Source: Actibacterium atlanticum (GTDB taxonomy: Bacteria; Pseudomonadota; Alphaproteobacteria; Rhodobacterales; Rhodobacteraceae). Taken from it: 64,000 nucleotides of DNA. Position numbers and translations under genes: made by a program. Below are positions 16,122 through 25,454 of the stretch, piece by piece. How positions within the stretch are numbered: position 1 is the first letter of the stretch; each line of letters starts with the position of its first letter. The notes beneath the pieces were generated by a model. That model ran no database searches and was not told the origin of the DNA. It saw only the letters and a program-made list of their open reading frames with translations. Location of the stretch: positions 179,670 through 243,669 of the forward strand of contig NZ_AQQY01000006.1 in NCBI RefSeq assembly GCF_000671395.1. Reading direction: 5' to 3'.

Positions 16122-17540
16122 TCAGCGGTGAACGACGTCCAGCTTGTCGACGGTGTCGAACTCGAACTTGATCTCTTTCCAGGTTTCCATCGCCATGGCG
16201 AGTTCGGGCGAGGACTTGGCCGCATGGGTCAGGATGTCCTTGCCTTCTTTCTCCAGTTCGCGACCCTGATTGCGGGCCTCGACACAGGCTTCCACCGCGA
16301 CGCGGTTGGCGGCGCCCCCGGCGGCGTTGCCCCACGGGTGGCCCAGCGTGCCGCCCCCGAACTGCAGAACCGAGTCATCGCCGAAGATGTTTACCAGCGC
16401 CGGCATGTGCCAGACGTGGATCCCGCCCGAGGCCACCGGGATCACACCCGGCATGCTGCCCCAGTCCTGATCGAACATGATGCCGCGATCACGGTCTTCC
16501 TTGATGAATCCGTCACGCATCGTGTCAATCCAACCCAGCGTCGCCTCGCGATCGCCTTCCAGCTTGCCCACAACCGTTCCTGAGTGCAGGTGATCACCCC
16601 CCGACAGGCGCAGCATCTTGGCCAGCACACGGAAGTGGATGCCGTGGTTGGGGTTGCGGTCCAGAACGGCGTGCATGGCGCGGTGGATGTGCAGCAGCAT
16701 GCCGTTGTCGCGGCACCAGTTGGCCAGGCCCGTGTTGGCGGTAAAGCCACCGGTCAGATAGTCGTGCATGATGATCGGCGCGCCGATTTCCTTGGCGTAT
16801 TCGGCGCGTTTGTACATCTCTTCGGGCGTCGGCGCGGTCACGTTCAAATAGTGGCCCTTGCGTTCCCCGGTTTCGGCTTCGGCTTTCTGGATCGCCTCCA
16901 TCACGAAATCAAACCGCTGACGCCAGCGCATGAACGGCTGCGAGTTGATGTTCTCGTCATCCTTGGTGAAGTCCAGACCACCGCGCAGACCTTCATAACA
17001 GGCCCGCCCATAGTTCTTGGCCGACAGGCCCAGCTTGGGTTTGATGGTGCACCCCAGCAGCGGACGGCCATACTTGTTCATGATGTCGCGTTCGACCTGA
17101 ATACCGTTGGGCGGGCCGCCGCAGGTGACGACATAAGCCAGCGGCACGCGCACGTCTTCCAGACGCAGGGCGCGCACGGCCTTAAAGCCAAACACGTTAC
17201 CCACCAGCGAAGTCAGCACGTTCACCACCGAGCCTTCTTCAAACAGGTCCAGCGGATAGGCGATAAAGGCATAGAATGCCTCGTCATTGCCGGGCACATC
17301 CTCGATGGCGTAGGCGCGGCCCTTATAGTGATCCAGATCGGTCAGCAGGTCGGTCCAGACGGTTGTCCACGTCCCGGTCGAGCTTTCCGCAGCAACAGCG
17401 GCAGCGGCTTCTTCGCGCGGCACGCCCTCTTGGGGGATCACCTTGAAACAGGCAAGGAAATCAGTATCCAGCGGGGTGTAATCGGGCATCCAATAGGTTT
17501 CCCGATAGTCCTTCACCCCTGCATTATAGGTCTTGGCCAT
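16122..17540 (-). CDS. cbbL: RuBisCO large subunit, form IA
   Basis: A 472-residue ribulose-1,5-bisphosphate carboxylase/oxygenase large subunit that fixes CO2 onto RuBP. Active-site segments are all present: [11 protein letters not shown] with the catalytic Lys, the carbamylation site [18 protein letters not shown], and loop 6 [11 protein letters not shown]. The N-terminus [17 protein letters not shown] identifies form IA. Start at 17540 is the family's usual start; frames upstream continue into the divergent promoter. First gene of cbbLSQO plus two orphans, with divergent cbbR. Phosphoribulokinase is not in this window. Confidence 0.97.
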   Translation of the reverse strand: MAKTYNAGVKDYRETYWMPDYTPLDTDFLACFKVIPQEGVPREEAAAAVAAESSTGTWTTVWTDLLTDLDHYKGRAYAIEDVPGNDEAFYAFIAYPLDLFEEGSVVNVLTSLVGNVFGFKAVRALRLEDVRVPLAYVVTCGGPPNGIQVERDIMNKYGRPLLGCTIKPKLGLSAKNYGRACYEGLRGGLDFTKDDENINSQPFMRWRQRFDFVMEAIQKAEAETGERKGHYLNVTAPTPEEMYKRAEYAKEIGAPIIMHDYLTGGFTANTGLANWCRDNGMLLHIHRAMHAVLDRNPNHGIHFRVLAKMLRLSGGDHLHSGTVVGKLEGDREATLGWIDTMRDGFIKEDRDRGIMFDQDWGSMPGVIPVASGGIHVWHMPALVNIFGDDSVLQFGGGTLGHPWGNAAGGAANRVAVEACVEARNQGRELEKEGKDILTHAAKSSPELAMAMETWKEIKFEFDTVDKLDVVHR

Positions 17541-17686
17541 GTCGTATAGCTCCTCTGCACATACGTGTTGTTGTTGATCCACCGGGCGGCCGATGCGCCG
17601 GGGATCGTTCCTCCGCCAACAGGGGTAATTGACGGCATGGATCAATAACACTAAATTGTTTTTATGCTTTGGATAGAGCTTTACTT
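17541..17686. promoter_or_regulatory. divergent cbbL/cbbR promoter region
   Basis: A 146-base gap between the divergent cbb operon and its LysR-type regulator, the standard place for CbbR sites. An AT-rich block at about 17636-17668 contains AACA-ctaaat-TGTT (17647-17660), a weak dyad of LysR type. The exact operator is not certain by eye. Confidence 0.5.
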
Positions 17687-18619
17687 ATGGCAAGAATGAT
17701 CCCCCCGACTTTGCAGCAAATGCGCTTGTTTGAGGCCGTTGCGCGGCTCAAAAGCTTCACCCGCGCCGCCGAGGAGGTCAATTTGACGCAACCTTCCGTG
17801 TCGATGCAGGTGAAAGCGATGGAGGAGAAAATCGGCCTGCCCCTGACCGAACAGATCGGCAAGAGCCTGCATCTGACTACTGCGGGGTCCGAAGTCTATG
17901 GCGCTTGTGTCGATGTGCTGGCGCGGCTGCGTGAACTGGAAACCGGGCTGGACGATCTGCGCGGCGAGGTCGCCGGGCCGTTGAATGTGGCCGTGGTCAG
18001 TTCGGCCAAGTATTTCTTACCCCACCTTCTGGGCGCGTTTGTGCGCCGCTACCCCAAGGTCGTGCCGCATCTGGAGATCACCAACCGCGCGACGCTGTTA
18101 GAGCGCCTGTCGCGCAATGCCGATGACCTTTACATTATGGGGCTGGCGCCCGAACAATATGCGGTTGAACGGGATCTGTTTCTGGAAAACATCATCGTCC
18201 CGGTGGCGCGGGCCGATCACCCGCTGGCCGGGCAGCGCCGCATTCCGATGACGCAATTGGCGCAGGCTCAGGCCATCGGGCGCGAACAAGGCTCGGGCAC
18301 GCGCGGTGCGGTGGAACGGATGTTTGCCGACAAAGGCGTCGATCTGAACTTCCAGATCGTGCTGGATGACACCGAGGCGATCAAACAAGGGGTGATCGGC
18401 GGGCTGGGCATCGCGTTTCTATCACTGCACGCGCTGCGGCTGGAACTGGACCACGGTGCTGTTGCCGTGCTGGATGTCGAAGGCTTTCCGCTGCGCCGCA
18501 GTTGGTACGCCGTGCACCGGCAAGGCAAGCGCTTGTCAAAGGCGGCCTCGGTGTTTCGGGAATATCTGCTGGAGGAAGGCGAGGACGAGGTCGCACACCT
18601 GCTGAATCCAACGGTTTAA
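17687..18619 (+). CDS. cbbR: CbbR, LysR-type regulator of the RuBisCO operon
   Basis: A 310-residue LysR-family regulator. The N-terminal winged HTH (LQQMRLFEAVARLKSFTRAA, then LTQPSVSMQVKAMEEKIG) is followed by a two-lobed effector domain. Divergent from cbbL, the classic CbbR arrangement; such regulators activate cbb genes in response to metabolites such as RuBP or NADPH. I chose ATG at 17687 because it gives the family N-terminus; a TTG at 17669 lies upstream in frame. Its end overlaps the convergent IclR gene by 4 bases. Confidence 0.9.
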   Translation: MARMIPPTLQQMRLFEAVARLKSFTRAAEEVNLTQPSVSMQVKAMEEKIGLPLTEQIGKSLHLTTAGSEVYGACVDVLARLRELETGLDDLRGEVAGPLNVAVVSSAKYFLPHLLGAFVRRYPKVVPHLEITNRATLLERLSRNADDLYIMGLAPEQYAVERDLFLENIIVPVARADHPLAGQRRIPMTQLAQAQAIGREQGSGTRGAVERMFADKGVDLNFQIVLDDTEAIKQGVIGGLGIAFLSLHALRLELDHGAVAVLDVEGFPLRRSWYAVHRQGKRLSKAASVFREYLLEEGEDEVAHLLNPTV

Positions 18620-19389
18620 GCGGGCACGCCACCGATAGAGTCGGTCAATCGTGCCGCCGCGGCCACCACATCGGCGGCCATCCGATGCGCCTGCGCCGGG
18701 GTGACACGCGCCGCCAGCCCTGACACCGACAGGGCCGCCACGGCCTCGGATGTGTCCGACCACACCACCGCCGCCACACAGCGCATTCCGATCACGTATT
18801 CTTCGTCATCCAGCGCATAGCCCTGTTCCCGGATACGCGCGATTTCATCAAAAACTTCGGACTTTGATCGCAAGCTGCGCGAGGTCAGCGGCCGCAAACC
18901 CTGCCGGGCCACCAAATGCTCGATCGCGTCGTCAGGCCAGGTGGCAACAATCGCCTTCCCCATACCCGAGTTCAGCACCGGCACCCGCCCGCCCGGCGGC
19001 GCGATGGCGCGCATGATCTCGCGACTTTCTGCTTGGGCAATGGTGACGGCCTCTTCGGCTTCGATCACCCCCAGATTGGCGGTTTCGCGCGTGGCGTCGC
19101 GCAGTTGGCGCAAAATGGGCCGCGCTGGCACAACCAGATTACCATGCAACGAAAAGCTCTCGCCGACCAGATGCGCGCGCTGGCCCACGGCCCAGCTGTT
19201 ACTGATAGGGTCATGCTGCACAAAGCCGCGCCGTTCCAATGTGGTCAGCAACCGGTGCGTGGTGGACACCGCCAACCCGGCCCGCTTGGCCAGATCAGAC
19301 AGCCGCGTGCCCGGCCCCGGATCGGCGATGAACTCTAACAAGCGCAGCGCCCGGTCCACCGACTGCACAATCCCCTCTTCTTTCGCCAT
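18616..19389 (-). CDS. IclR-family regulator of glyoxylate genes
   Basis: A 257-residue IclR regulator: N-terminal winged HTH (SVDRALRLLEFIADPG, LAVSTTHRLLTTLERRGFV) and a C-terminal effector domain (GMGKAIVA, YALDDEEYVIGMRCVAA). Divergent from malate synthase G, with a dyad in the shared gap that fits an IclR operator. In roseobacters IclR regulators commonly sense glyoxylate-type acids; here glyoxylate or a related acid is the likely ligand (inference). Relatives include BhcR of the beta-hydroxyaspartate cycle, but no bhc genes are present. Confidence 0.87.
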   Translation of the reverse strand: MAKEEGIVQSVDRALRLLEFIADPGPGTRLSDLAKRAGLAVSTTHRLLTTLERRGFVQHDPISNSWAVGQRAHLVGESFSLHGNLVVPARPILRQLRDATRETANLGVIEAEEAVTIAQAESREIMRAIAPPGGRVPVLNSGMGKAIVATWPDDAIEHLVARQGLRPLTSRSLRSKSEVFDEIARIREQGYALDDEEYVIGMRCVAAVVWSDTSEAVAALSVSGLAARVTPAQAHRMAADVVAAAARLTDSIGGVPA

Positions 19390-19400
19390 TTAGGAACGCC

Positions 19401-19419
19401 TTTTCCGTATCGTGGAAAA
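19401..19419. promoter_or_regulatory. candidate IclR operator
   Basis: Dyad TTTTCC-gtatcgt-GGAAAA, twelve bases upstream of the IclR start and 65 before malate synthase. The TTCC/GGAA half sites resemble known IclR-family boxes. It would allow both autoregulation and control of the divergent operon. Confidence 0.55.
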
Positions 19420-19483
19420 CATATCTCATAAAATGGAGCGCCGCGCAAACCCCGGCTAAAGTTGATCCAACAAGGAGATGCCC

Positions 19484-21619
19484 ATGACCTATGTCGATCG
19501 CGCTGGCCTGCAGGTGGCCGCTGAGCTGGCAGATTTTGCCGAAACCCGTCTGTTGCCGGGCACCGATGTTACGCCCGAAGATTTCTGGGCTGGATATGCA
19601 GCGATGCTGCGTGAACTGGCGCCAGTAAACGTGCAATTGCTGGCCAAACGCGAAGCGCTTCAGGCCCAGATTGACGAATGGTCCCGCGCCCGCAAGGGCC
19701 TGCGGTTCGATGTGGCTGAACACACCGCATTCCTGCAAAAAATTGGCTACCTTGCGCCGGAAGGTGCGCCCTTCAAGGTAGAAACGCAAAACATCGACCC
19801 CGAGATCGCACAGGTCGCCGGCCCGCAGCTGGTGGTGCCGGTGATGAATGCGCGCTATGCGCTAAACGCCGCGAACGCGCGCTGGCGCTCGCTTTATGAC
19901 GCGCTCTATGGCACGGACGCGCTGCCCGGTACGCCCTCGGGGCCCGGCTATGACCCGCAACGCGGGGCGCAAGCCGTCGCCTGGGCGGCGGATTTCCTTG
20001 ATAAAGCCGTGCCTTTGGCTGATGGGTCGCACAGCGATGTCACCGCCTATCGCCGACACGGCGCTGAACTGATTGCCGATCTGGGCGGCAAGTCCAGCGG
20101 GTTCAAAGACCCATCGGTTTTCATCGGCGATGTCGAGCATTTTGAGACCGCCCGCTATTTGCTGCGCCACAATGGGCTGCATATCGAGCTGCTGATCGAC
20201 CCGGCCCACCCTGTGGGCAAGTCCCACCCTGCCGGGCTTGCCGATGTGATCCTTGAAAGCGCCCTGACCGCGATTCATGACTGCGAGGATTCCGTCGCCG
20301 CCGTTGATGCCGCAGATAAGGTGCTGGCCTATGGAAACTGGTTGGGCCTGATGGATGGGTCGCTAACGGAAAGCTTTGAAAAGGGCGGCAAGACTGTCCA
20401 GCGCACGCTGGCCCCTGACCGCGACTATCAGGCGCCAGACGGCAGCCGGATCACACTAAAAGGGCGCAGTCTGGCCCTGGTGCGCAATGTGGGCCACCTG
20501 ATGACGACCGATGCCGTGCTGCTGGACGGGCAGGAAACGCCCGAAGGCATGATGGACGCGCTGTTCACCGTTGCGGCCGCTTTGCACGATACGACCAATT
20601 CCAAGACCGGGTCGGTTTATGTAGTGAAACCCAAGATGCACGGCCCCGAAGAAGTGGCCTTCGCCGATACCACCTATGCCCGTGTCGAAGACATTCTGGG
20701 CCTGCCCCGCAACGCGGTGAAACTGGGCGTGATGGACGAAGAGCGGCGCACCTCGGCCAATTTGGTCGAATGTATCCGCGCCGTCAAAGGCCGGCTTGTG
20801 TTTATCAACACCGGCTTTCTGGATCGCACCGGAGACGAGATCCACACTGCCATGCAGCTTGGGCCGGTAATCCCGAAAGAGGAAATGAAATCAGCATCTT
20901 GGCTGAATGCCTATGAGGACGGCAATGTCGACGCAGGGCTGGCCACGGGGCTGAACGGCAAGGGTCAGATCGGCAAGGGCATGTGGGCCAAGCCCGATGA
21001 CATGGCCGAGATGCTAGAGGCCAAGATCGGCCATCCGATGTCTGGGGCAAACACCGCCTGGGTGCCCTCGCCCACCGCCGCAACGCTGCACGCGACCCAC
21101 TACCACGCGATCAACGTGTTCGACCGGATGGAGGCGCTGAAAGACCGCGCCTTTGCCTCGCGTGATGCGCTGTTGACGCCCCCGATCATGACCGGCCGCA
21201 ACCTGACCCCCGAAGAAGTCTCGCACGGGCTGGACAACAACTGTCAGTCCATTCTGGGCTACGTGGTGCGTTGGGTGGATCAGGGCGTGGGCTGCTCTAA
21301 AGTGCCCGACCTGAACGATGTGGGACTGATGGAGGATCGGGCGACGCTGCGGATCAGCTCGCAAATTCTGGCCAACTGGTTGTTGCACGGCATCGTCACC
21401 GAAGAACAGGTGGTGGACAGCCTTGAACGTATGGCCGTGCGGGTGGATGCGCAAAACGGCGGTGATCCGGCCTATCGCCCGATGGCGCCCGGCTTTACCG
21501 GACCCGCGTTTCAGGCCGCGCGTGAATTGATCCTGCAGGGCACGTCGCAGCCTTCGGGCTATACCGAGCCGCTGCTGCATGCCTATCGCCGCCAAGCCAA
21601 ACAGATGTACGGGGCCTGA
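19484..21619 (+). CDS. glcB: malate synthase G
   Basis: A 711-residue type G malate synthase that condenses glyoxylate with acetyl-CoA to give malate. Length and family segments (VIESALTAIHDCEDSVAAVDA-like core, YVVKPKMHGPEEVAF, GVMDEERRTSANL) are typical. ATG at 19484 is preferred because AAGGAG lies six bases before it; the ATG at 19478 directly abuts that site. First gene of a run with a GlcG-like protein, an FMN-dependent alpha-hydroxyacid enzyme and a VOC protein, controlled by the divergent IclR gene. Confidence 0.95.
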   Translation: MTYVDRAGLQVAAELADFAETRLLPGTDVTPEDFWAGYAAMLRELAPVNVQLLAKREALQAQIDEWSRARKGLRFDVAEHTAFLQKIGYLAPEGAPFKVETQNIDPEIAQVAGPQLVVPVMNARYALNAANARWRSLYDALYGTDALPGTPSGPGYDPQRGAQAVAWAADFLDKAVPLADGSHSDVTAYRRHGAELIADLGGKSSGFKDPSVFIGDVEHFETARYLLRHNGLHIELLIDPAHPVGKSHPAGLADVILESALTAIHDCEDSVAAVDAADKVLAYGNWLGLMDGSLTESFEKGGKTVQRTLAPDRDYQAPDGSRITLKGRSLALVRNVGHLMTTDAVLLDGQETPEGMMDALFTVAAALHDTTNSKTGSVYVVKPKMHGPEEVAFADTTYARVEDILGLPRNAVKLGVMDEERRTSANLVECIRAVKGRLVFINTGFLDRTGDEIHTAMQLGPVIPKEEMKSASWLNAYEDGNVDAGLATGLNGKGQIGKGMWAKPDDMAEMLEAKIGHPMSGANTAWVPSPTAATLHATHYHAINVFDRMEALKDRAFASRDALLTPPIMTGRNLTPEEVSHGLDNNCQSILGYVVRWVDQGVGCSKVPDLNDVGLMEDRATLRISSQILANWLLHGIVTEEQVVDSLERMAVRVDAQNGGDPAYRPMAPGFTGPAFQAARELILQGTSQPSGYTEPLLHAYRRQAKQMYGA

Positions 21620-21620
21620 G

Positions 21621-22043
21621 ATGCAAACCATAACCCGACTGGATATCAGAGACGCGCGCATCCTGATCAAAGGGGCCCGCCAGCGTGCCGACCAAATTGG
21701 CGTGCCCATGTGCATTGCCATCACCGATGAAGGCGGCAACCTGATCGCCTTTGAGCGCATGGACGGTGGCAAGGTCACCAGCTCGATCATCGCGATGGAC
21801 AAGGCCTATACCGCCGCCGGCGCCAAAAAAGCGACCCATGAATATGGCGAGGCCAGCCAGCCGGGCAAACCGGCTTATGGCATATCGTCGGCCATCGGCG
21901 GGCGGCTGATGGTGGTGGGCGGCGGCGTGCCAGTGGTGGTGGACGGTGCGGTTGTGGGGGGCATTGGGATCAGCTCGGGCACCCCGGCGCAGGATCAAGA
22001 TGTCGCATTCGCGGCCATCGACCATTTTATGGCCACGCTCTAA
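21621..22043 (+). CDS. GlcG/HbpS-family protein
   Basis: A 140-residue protein of the GlcG/HbpS (DUF336) family, often encoded with glycolate utilisation genes. Conserved segments are ITDEGGNLIAFERMDG, the glycine-rich GGRLMVVGGGVPVVVDG and the C-terminal IGISSGTPAQDQDVA. Some members bind heme or degrade it, others have no known role. It starts one base after the malate synthase stop, so it is cotranscribed. Confidence 0.83.
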   Translation: MQTITRLDIRDARILIKGARQRADQIGVPMCIAITDEGGNLIAFERMDGGKVTSSIIAMDKAYTAAGAKKATHEYGEASQPGKPAYGISSAIGGRLMVVGGGVPVVVDGAVVGGIGISSGTPAQDQDVAFAAIDHFMATL

Positions 22044-22067
22044 GCTGCGCACCAAGGGAGGACGCAC

Positions 22068-23216
22068 ATGTCACTGAAGAATTGTCATAACTTTCAGGAT
22101 TTTCGCGCGCTGGCCAAACGCCGCCTGCCCGCGCCGATCTTTCACTATATCGACGGCGCCGCGGATGACGAGATCACCTATCGCCGCAACACGACCAGTT
22201 TCGATGACGTCGATCTGGTGCCCAACGTTCTGAACGGGGTGGAAGACGTGGACATGAGCGTCGAGGTCATGGGGCAGAAACTGGACATGCCGATCTATTG
22301 CGCCCCCACGGCGCTGCAACGGCTGTTCCATCACGAAGGCGAGCGCGCCGTGGCCAAGGCCGCCACCAAACATGGCACCATGTTTGGTGTGTCCTCGCTG
22401 GCCACCGTGACGGTTGAAGAGATCGCCAAGCTGGCGTCGGGCCCTAAGATGTTCCAATTCTATTTTCACAAGGATCGCGGGCTGAATGATGCGCTGCTGG
22501 AACGCGCCCGTGCGGCCAAGTTCAATGTGATGGCGCTGACGGTGGATACGATCACCGGCGGTAACCGTGAACGCGATAAGCGCACCGGATTTACCTCGCC
22601 GCCCAAGCTGACGCCCAGCTCGCTGCTCAGCTTTGCCACCCATCCGATGTGGGCGTGGAACTTTCTGACCAAGGAAAAGTTCGACATGCCGCACCTGTCG
22701 GGACATGTGTCAGCGGGCACCAATCTGGCGGTGTCGGTGGGGGATTACTTTTCCACCATGCTGGATCAGTCGATGAACTGGGATGACGCTGAAAAGCTCT
22801 GTGCCCAGTGGAACGGCCAGTTTGCCCTGAAAGGCATCATGAGCGTCGAAGACGCCAAACGCGCTGTTGATATCGGCTGCACCGGGATCATGGTGTCCAA
22901 CCACGGCGGGCGGCAGCTGGATGGCTCGCGCGCGCCGTTTGACCAGCTGGCCGAGATTTGCGACGCCGTGGGCGACAAGATCGATGTGATCTGTGAAGGC
23001 GGTATTCAGCGCGGCACCCATGTTCTGAAGGCGCTGTCTGTGGGGGCCAAAGCCTGTTCGGGCGGGCGGCTTTACCTTTATGCGCTGGCTGCGGCGGGTC
23101 AGGCCGGGGTCGACAGGGTTCTGGACAACATGAAAATCGAAATCGAACGCGACATGAAACTGATGGGCATCACCAGCCTTGACCAGCTCAGCCGCGACAA
23201 CCTGCGCTGGCGCTAA
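22068..23216 (+). CDS. FMN-dependent alpha-hydroxyacid dehydrogenase/oxidase
   Basis: A 382-residue TIM-barrel flavoenzyme of the glycolate oxidase/L-lactate dehydrogenase family. It oxidises an L-2-hydroxyacid to the keto acid. Conserved parts are IFHYIDGAADDEIT, MFQFYFHKDRG, TVDTITGGNRERD, SNHGGRQLDG with the catalytic His, and the phosphate-binding region CEGGIQRGTHVL. The sequence resembles LldD more than plant glycolate oxidase, yet the operon with malate synthase argues for glycolate or a close analogue as substrate. Good GGGAGGA ribosome site. Confidence 0.85.
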   Translation: MSLKNCHNFQDFRALAKRRLPAPIFHYIDGAADDEITYRRNTTSFDDVDLVPNVLNGVEDVDMSVEVMGQKLDMPIYCAPTALQRLFHHEGERAVAKAATKHGTMFGVSSLATVTVEEIAKLASGPKMFQFYFHKDRGLNDALLERARAAKFNVMALTVDTITGGNRERDKRTGFTSPPKLTPSSLLSFATHPMWAWNFLTKEKFDMPHLSGHVSAGTNLAVSVGDYFSTMLDQSMNWDDAEKLCAQWNGQFALKGIMSVEDAKRAVDIGCTGIMVSNHGGRQLDGSRAPFDQLAEICDAVGDKIDVICEGGIQRGTHVLKALSVGAKACSGGRLYLYALAAAGQAGVDRVLDNMKIEIERDMKLMGITSLDQLSRDNLRWR

Positions 23217-23286
23217 GCCCTCTATCATCCCTGCGCGGCCCTTGGTAGCATCCGGGGGCCGCGTTTGTTTTGGGAAGGAACCGGGG

Positions 23287-23703
23287 ATGAAACTGGAATT
23301 CCATCATATCAACTACGTCTCGCAAGACGTTGATAAAATGCACGACTTTTATACAAACGTGCTGGGCATGGATGACATCCCGCAAGACAACTTCCCCCGC
23401 ACCCAAGCGACCGGACAAACCGGCTATGACGGCAAAATCCGCTTTGCGACCGAAGGGCAGATGCAAATGCATCTGGCCCAACGCGATCTGGAAGTCGCGT
23501 TCAAAAATGGTCATGTGATCAACCCCGTTGACCGTGGCCATATCGCCTTTCGCACTGACGATATTCAGGCTTTTCTGGCCCTGCTGGACGCCAAGGGCAT
23601 TCCCTATTCTGACTATGGCACCACTTTTGCGGCTGAATGGCACCAAGTGTTCTTTCACGACCCCGAGGGCAACGTGATCGAAGTGCACCAGCAGATCACC
23701 TGA
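23287..23703 (+). CDS. VOC-family (glyoxalase-fold) protein
   Basis: A 138-residue vicinal-oxygen-chelate protein: two beta-alpha-beta-beta-beta repeats, starting with FHHINYVSQDVDKMHDFY and ending HDPEGNVIEVHQ. Metal ligands typical of the fold (His in HHINY, a central His in GHIAF, Glu in IEVH) are visible. The reaction cannot be assigned. A GC-rich hairpin (about 23233-23265) lies in the 70-base gap after the flavoenzyme gene, so it may have separate expression. Confidence 0.78.
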   Translation: MKLEFHHINYVSQDVDKMHDFYTNVLGMDDIPQDNFPRTQATGQTGYDGKIRFATEGQMQMHLAQRDLEVAFKNGHVINPVDRGHIAFRTDDIQAFLALLDAKGIPYSDYGTTFAAEWHQVFFHDPEGNVIEVHQQIT

Positions 23704-23711
23704 CCTGCGCG

Positions 23712-24365
23712 CTAGAGAATTTGCAGATGCAGGTTCAGCGCAATGGCAATCAGGATTAAGCCCCCGGCCCAGGCCATCCGTTCACGCATGACCCTTTCCC
23801 GGTTGACGATCTTGGTCATGGTCCCCCCCATGAACGCCACGACCAGATCCGAAGGGATGGCGGTCAGTGGAACCAGCATGCCAAGTATCAACAGTTGCAG
23901 GGTGACATCCGCCCCGGCATCAGGCGTGCCGCCGGTCTCGATAAAGGGGGGCAGGAACAACGCAAAGAACAGGATAGTTTTCGGGTTCAGAACCTCAACA
24001 ACCACCCCTTGCCAGATGATGGATGGAAACGATCTGCGGCGCACCGTTTTAACGTCAAGCGTCATCTGGGCCTCTGCTTTGGCGCCGCGGATCATATCCA
24101 GCCCAAGCCAAACCAGATAGGCCGACCCAAGATAGCGCAGCGCCGTCACCATCCAGCCAGATTGCTCAAACACCGACGCCAGCCCAAGCGCCGTGGCGAT
24201 CGCAATGGCGACGCCTCCCAGACAAAGCCCCAAGGCCGACGCCAGCCCCGCAGCCCGGCTTTGGCCAACGGTTCTGGAAAGGACATAAAGCATGGAAGGG
24301 CCAGGCGTAGCACTCAGCGCAAAGCCCGCCAGTGCCACAGCAATAATCGCGTCAAAATTTGGCAT
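23712..24365 (-). CDS. LysE-family amino acid/metabolite exporter
   Basis: A 217-residue inner-membrane protein with about six helices and the LysE/RhtB signature GFALSATPGPSMLYVL near the N-terminus, followed by LNPKTILFFALFLPPF. The family exports amino acids or homoserine-like compounds; the substrate here is unknown. It starts four bases from the end of the 2-oxoglutarate oxygenase gene on the same strand and is probably cotranscribed with it. Confidence 0.85.
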   Translation of the reverse strand: MPNFDAIIAVALAGFALSATPGPSMLYVLSRTVGQSRAAGLASALGLCLGGVAIAIATALGLASVFEQSGWMVTALRYLGSAYLVWLGLDMIRGAKAEAQMTLDVKTVRRRSFPSIIWQGVVVEVLNPKTILFFALFLPPFIETGGTPDAGADVTLQLLILGMLVPLTAIPSDLVVAFMGGTMTKIVNRERVMRERMAWAGGLILIAIALNLHLQIL

Positions 24366-24368
24366 TGT

Positions 24369-25427
24369 TTACTTGGAACTCTGGTTCATTCTTTGTTCAA
24401 AAGGGTTTTCGATTCCGGGGTGGTTTTTGCTCAGCTCACCGCGGCGCGGATCGCGCAAATATGGGAAATCCCGCACCAGCATACGCTCTAAATGCGCGCC
24501 TGCCCTGAAGGGTTTGTAACCTGCGGGTTCCTGCCCCAGCAACTGCGGAAATGGCTGGATCATCGTATCGTGATTGGCGGCGACGAAATAGGGCATCGAA
24601 AAGCGCTCTGGGCTGAGATTTAGAACCCGGTGCGGCGTCGAACGCAGCTGCCCGTTTGTCCAGGCTTCCAGCATATCGCCAATGTTCACCACATAGGCGC
24701 TGTGATCCACCGGCACGTCAATCCAGCGGTCCTGCGCCGTCATGACCTGCAGCCCCGCATTGCGGGTGTGCAGCAAGGTCAGGCACTCGTAATCCGTATG
24801 CGCCCCCATGTTGACCGAAGTGTCTTCGATCTCTTGATCCCGCACATAATGCAGCAATCGCAGCTGCGAGATCGGCTTGGACATGTGTTGGGTCATTGTC
24901 CCCGGGGGCAGCCCCAAATGTGTTTCCAACGCGGTGCTGATCAGCCGGCCAAGCACCGAAATCTGATTGTAATAGCTCGACACGACCTGTTTAAACCCCG
25001 CCACGTCAGGCCAGACATTTGGCCCCAGCAGCCGGTTGCCCGCCAGATAGTCCGGATCGTCATCCGGCAGGTCCAGCCCAAGATCAAAGGCTTCATAGCT
25101 GCGGCTGACCTCGTCGGGGTAGTCGCCTTTTTCGGTGAAGGGCACATAGCCGCGATGATTGGTACTGAGGCCAATATAATAGCGCCGCTTGAACGCATCG
25201 GGCTGCGCAAAGAAATACTGGGCGTATTGATAGGTACGCTCAACCAGATCAAGGTCGATTCCATGGCCGATGATCCTGAAAAAGCCGATCTCACGCGCGG
25301 CCATGCCGATCTCATCAGCGACTTCTCTTAGCCGAAGACTGTCATTGGATCGTAGTCCACTGACATCAATCAAAGGCAGGCTTTCGACCCGGCCTTCTTT
25401 GGGTGGTTCGGTTATCAAAGCCCCCAC
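24369..25427 (-). CDS. isopenicillin N synthase-family 2OG/Fe(II) oxygenase
   Basis: A 352-residue non-heme iron dioxygenase. The N-terminal DIOX_N-like part (IDVSGLRSND, EIGFFRIIGHGID) precedes the double-stranded beta-helix core with iron ligands in GAHTDYECLTLL (HxD) and STPHRVL (distal His); the 2-oxoglutarate Arg is likely in ERFSMPYF. The substrate is unknown; the similarity to isopenicillin N synthase is to the fold, not evidence for antibiotic synthesis. Start is GTG with GGAG nine bases upstream. Paired with a LysE exporter. Confidence 0.85.
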   Translation of the reverse strand: MGALITEPPKEGRVESLPLIDVSGLRSNDSLRLREVADEIGMAAREIGFFRIIGHGIDLDLVERTYQYAQYFFAQPDAFKRRYYIGLSTNHRGYVPFTEKGDYPDEVSRSYEAFDLGLDLPDDDPDYLAGNRLLGPNVWPDVAGFKQVVSSYYNQISVLGRLISTALETHLGLPPGTMTQHMSKPISQLRLLHYVRDQEIEDTSVNMGAHTDYECLTLLHTRNAGLQVMTAQDRWIDVPVDHSAYVVNIGDMLEAWTNGQLRSTPHRVLNLSPERFSMPYFVAANHDTMIQPFPQLLGQEPAGYKPFRAGAHLERMLVRDFPYLRDPRRGELSKNHPGIENPFEQRMNQSSK

Positions 25428-25454
25428 AAGCGTCTACTCCCTTGGCTCTGTGTC

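Noticed and set aside
18616..19389. BhcR of a beta-hydroxyaspartate cycle
   Set aside because: The regulator is of the same family, but no bhcABCD genes are in the window; malate synthase is the neighbour instead.
24369..25427. Beta-lactam biosynthesis from the isopenicillin N synthase-like gene
   Set aside because: Only the 2OG/Fe(II) oxygenase fold is shared; no ACV synthetase or other pathway gene is nearby.
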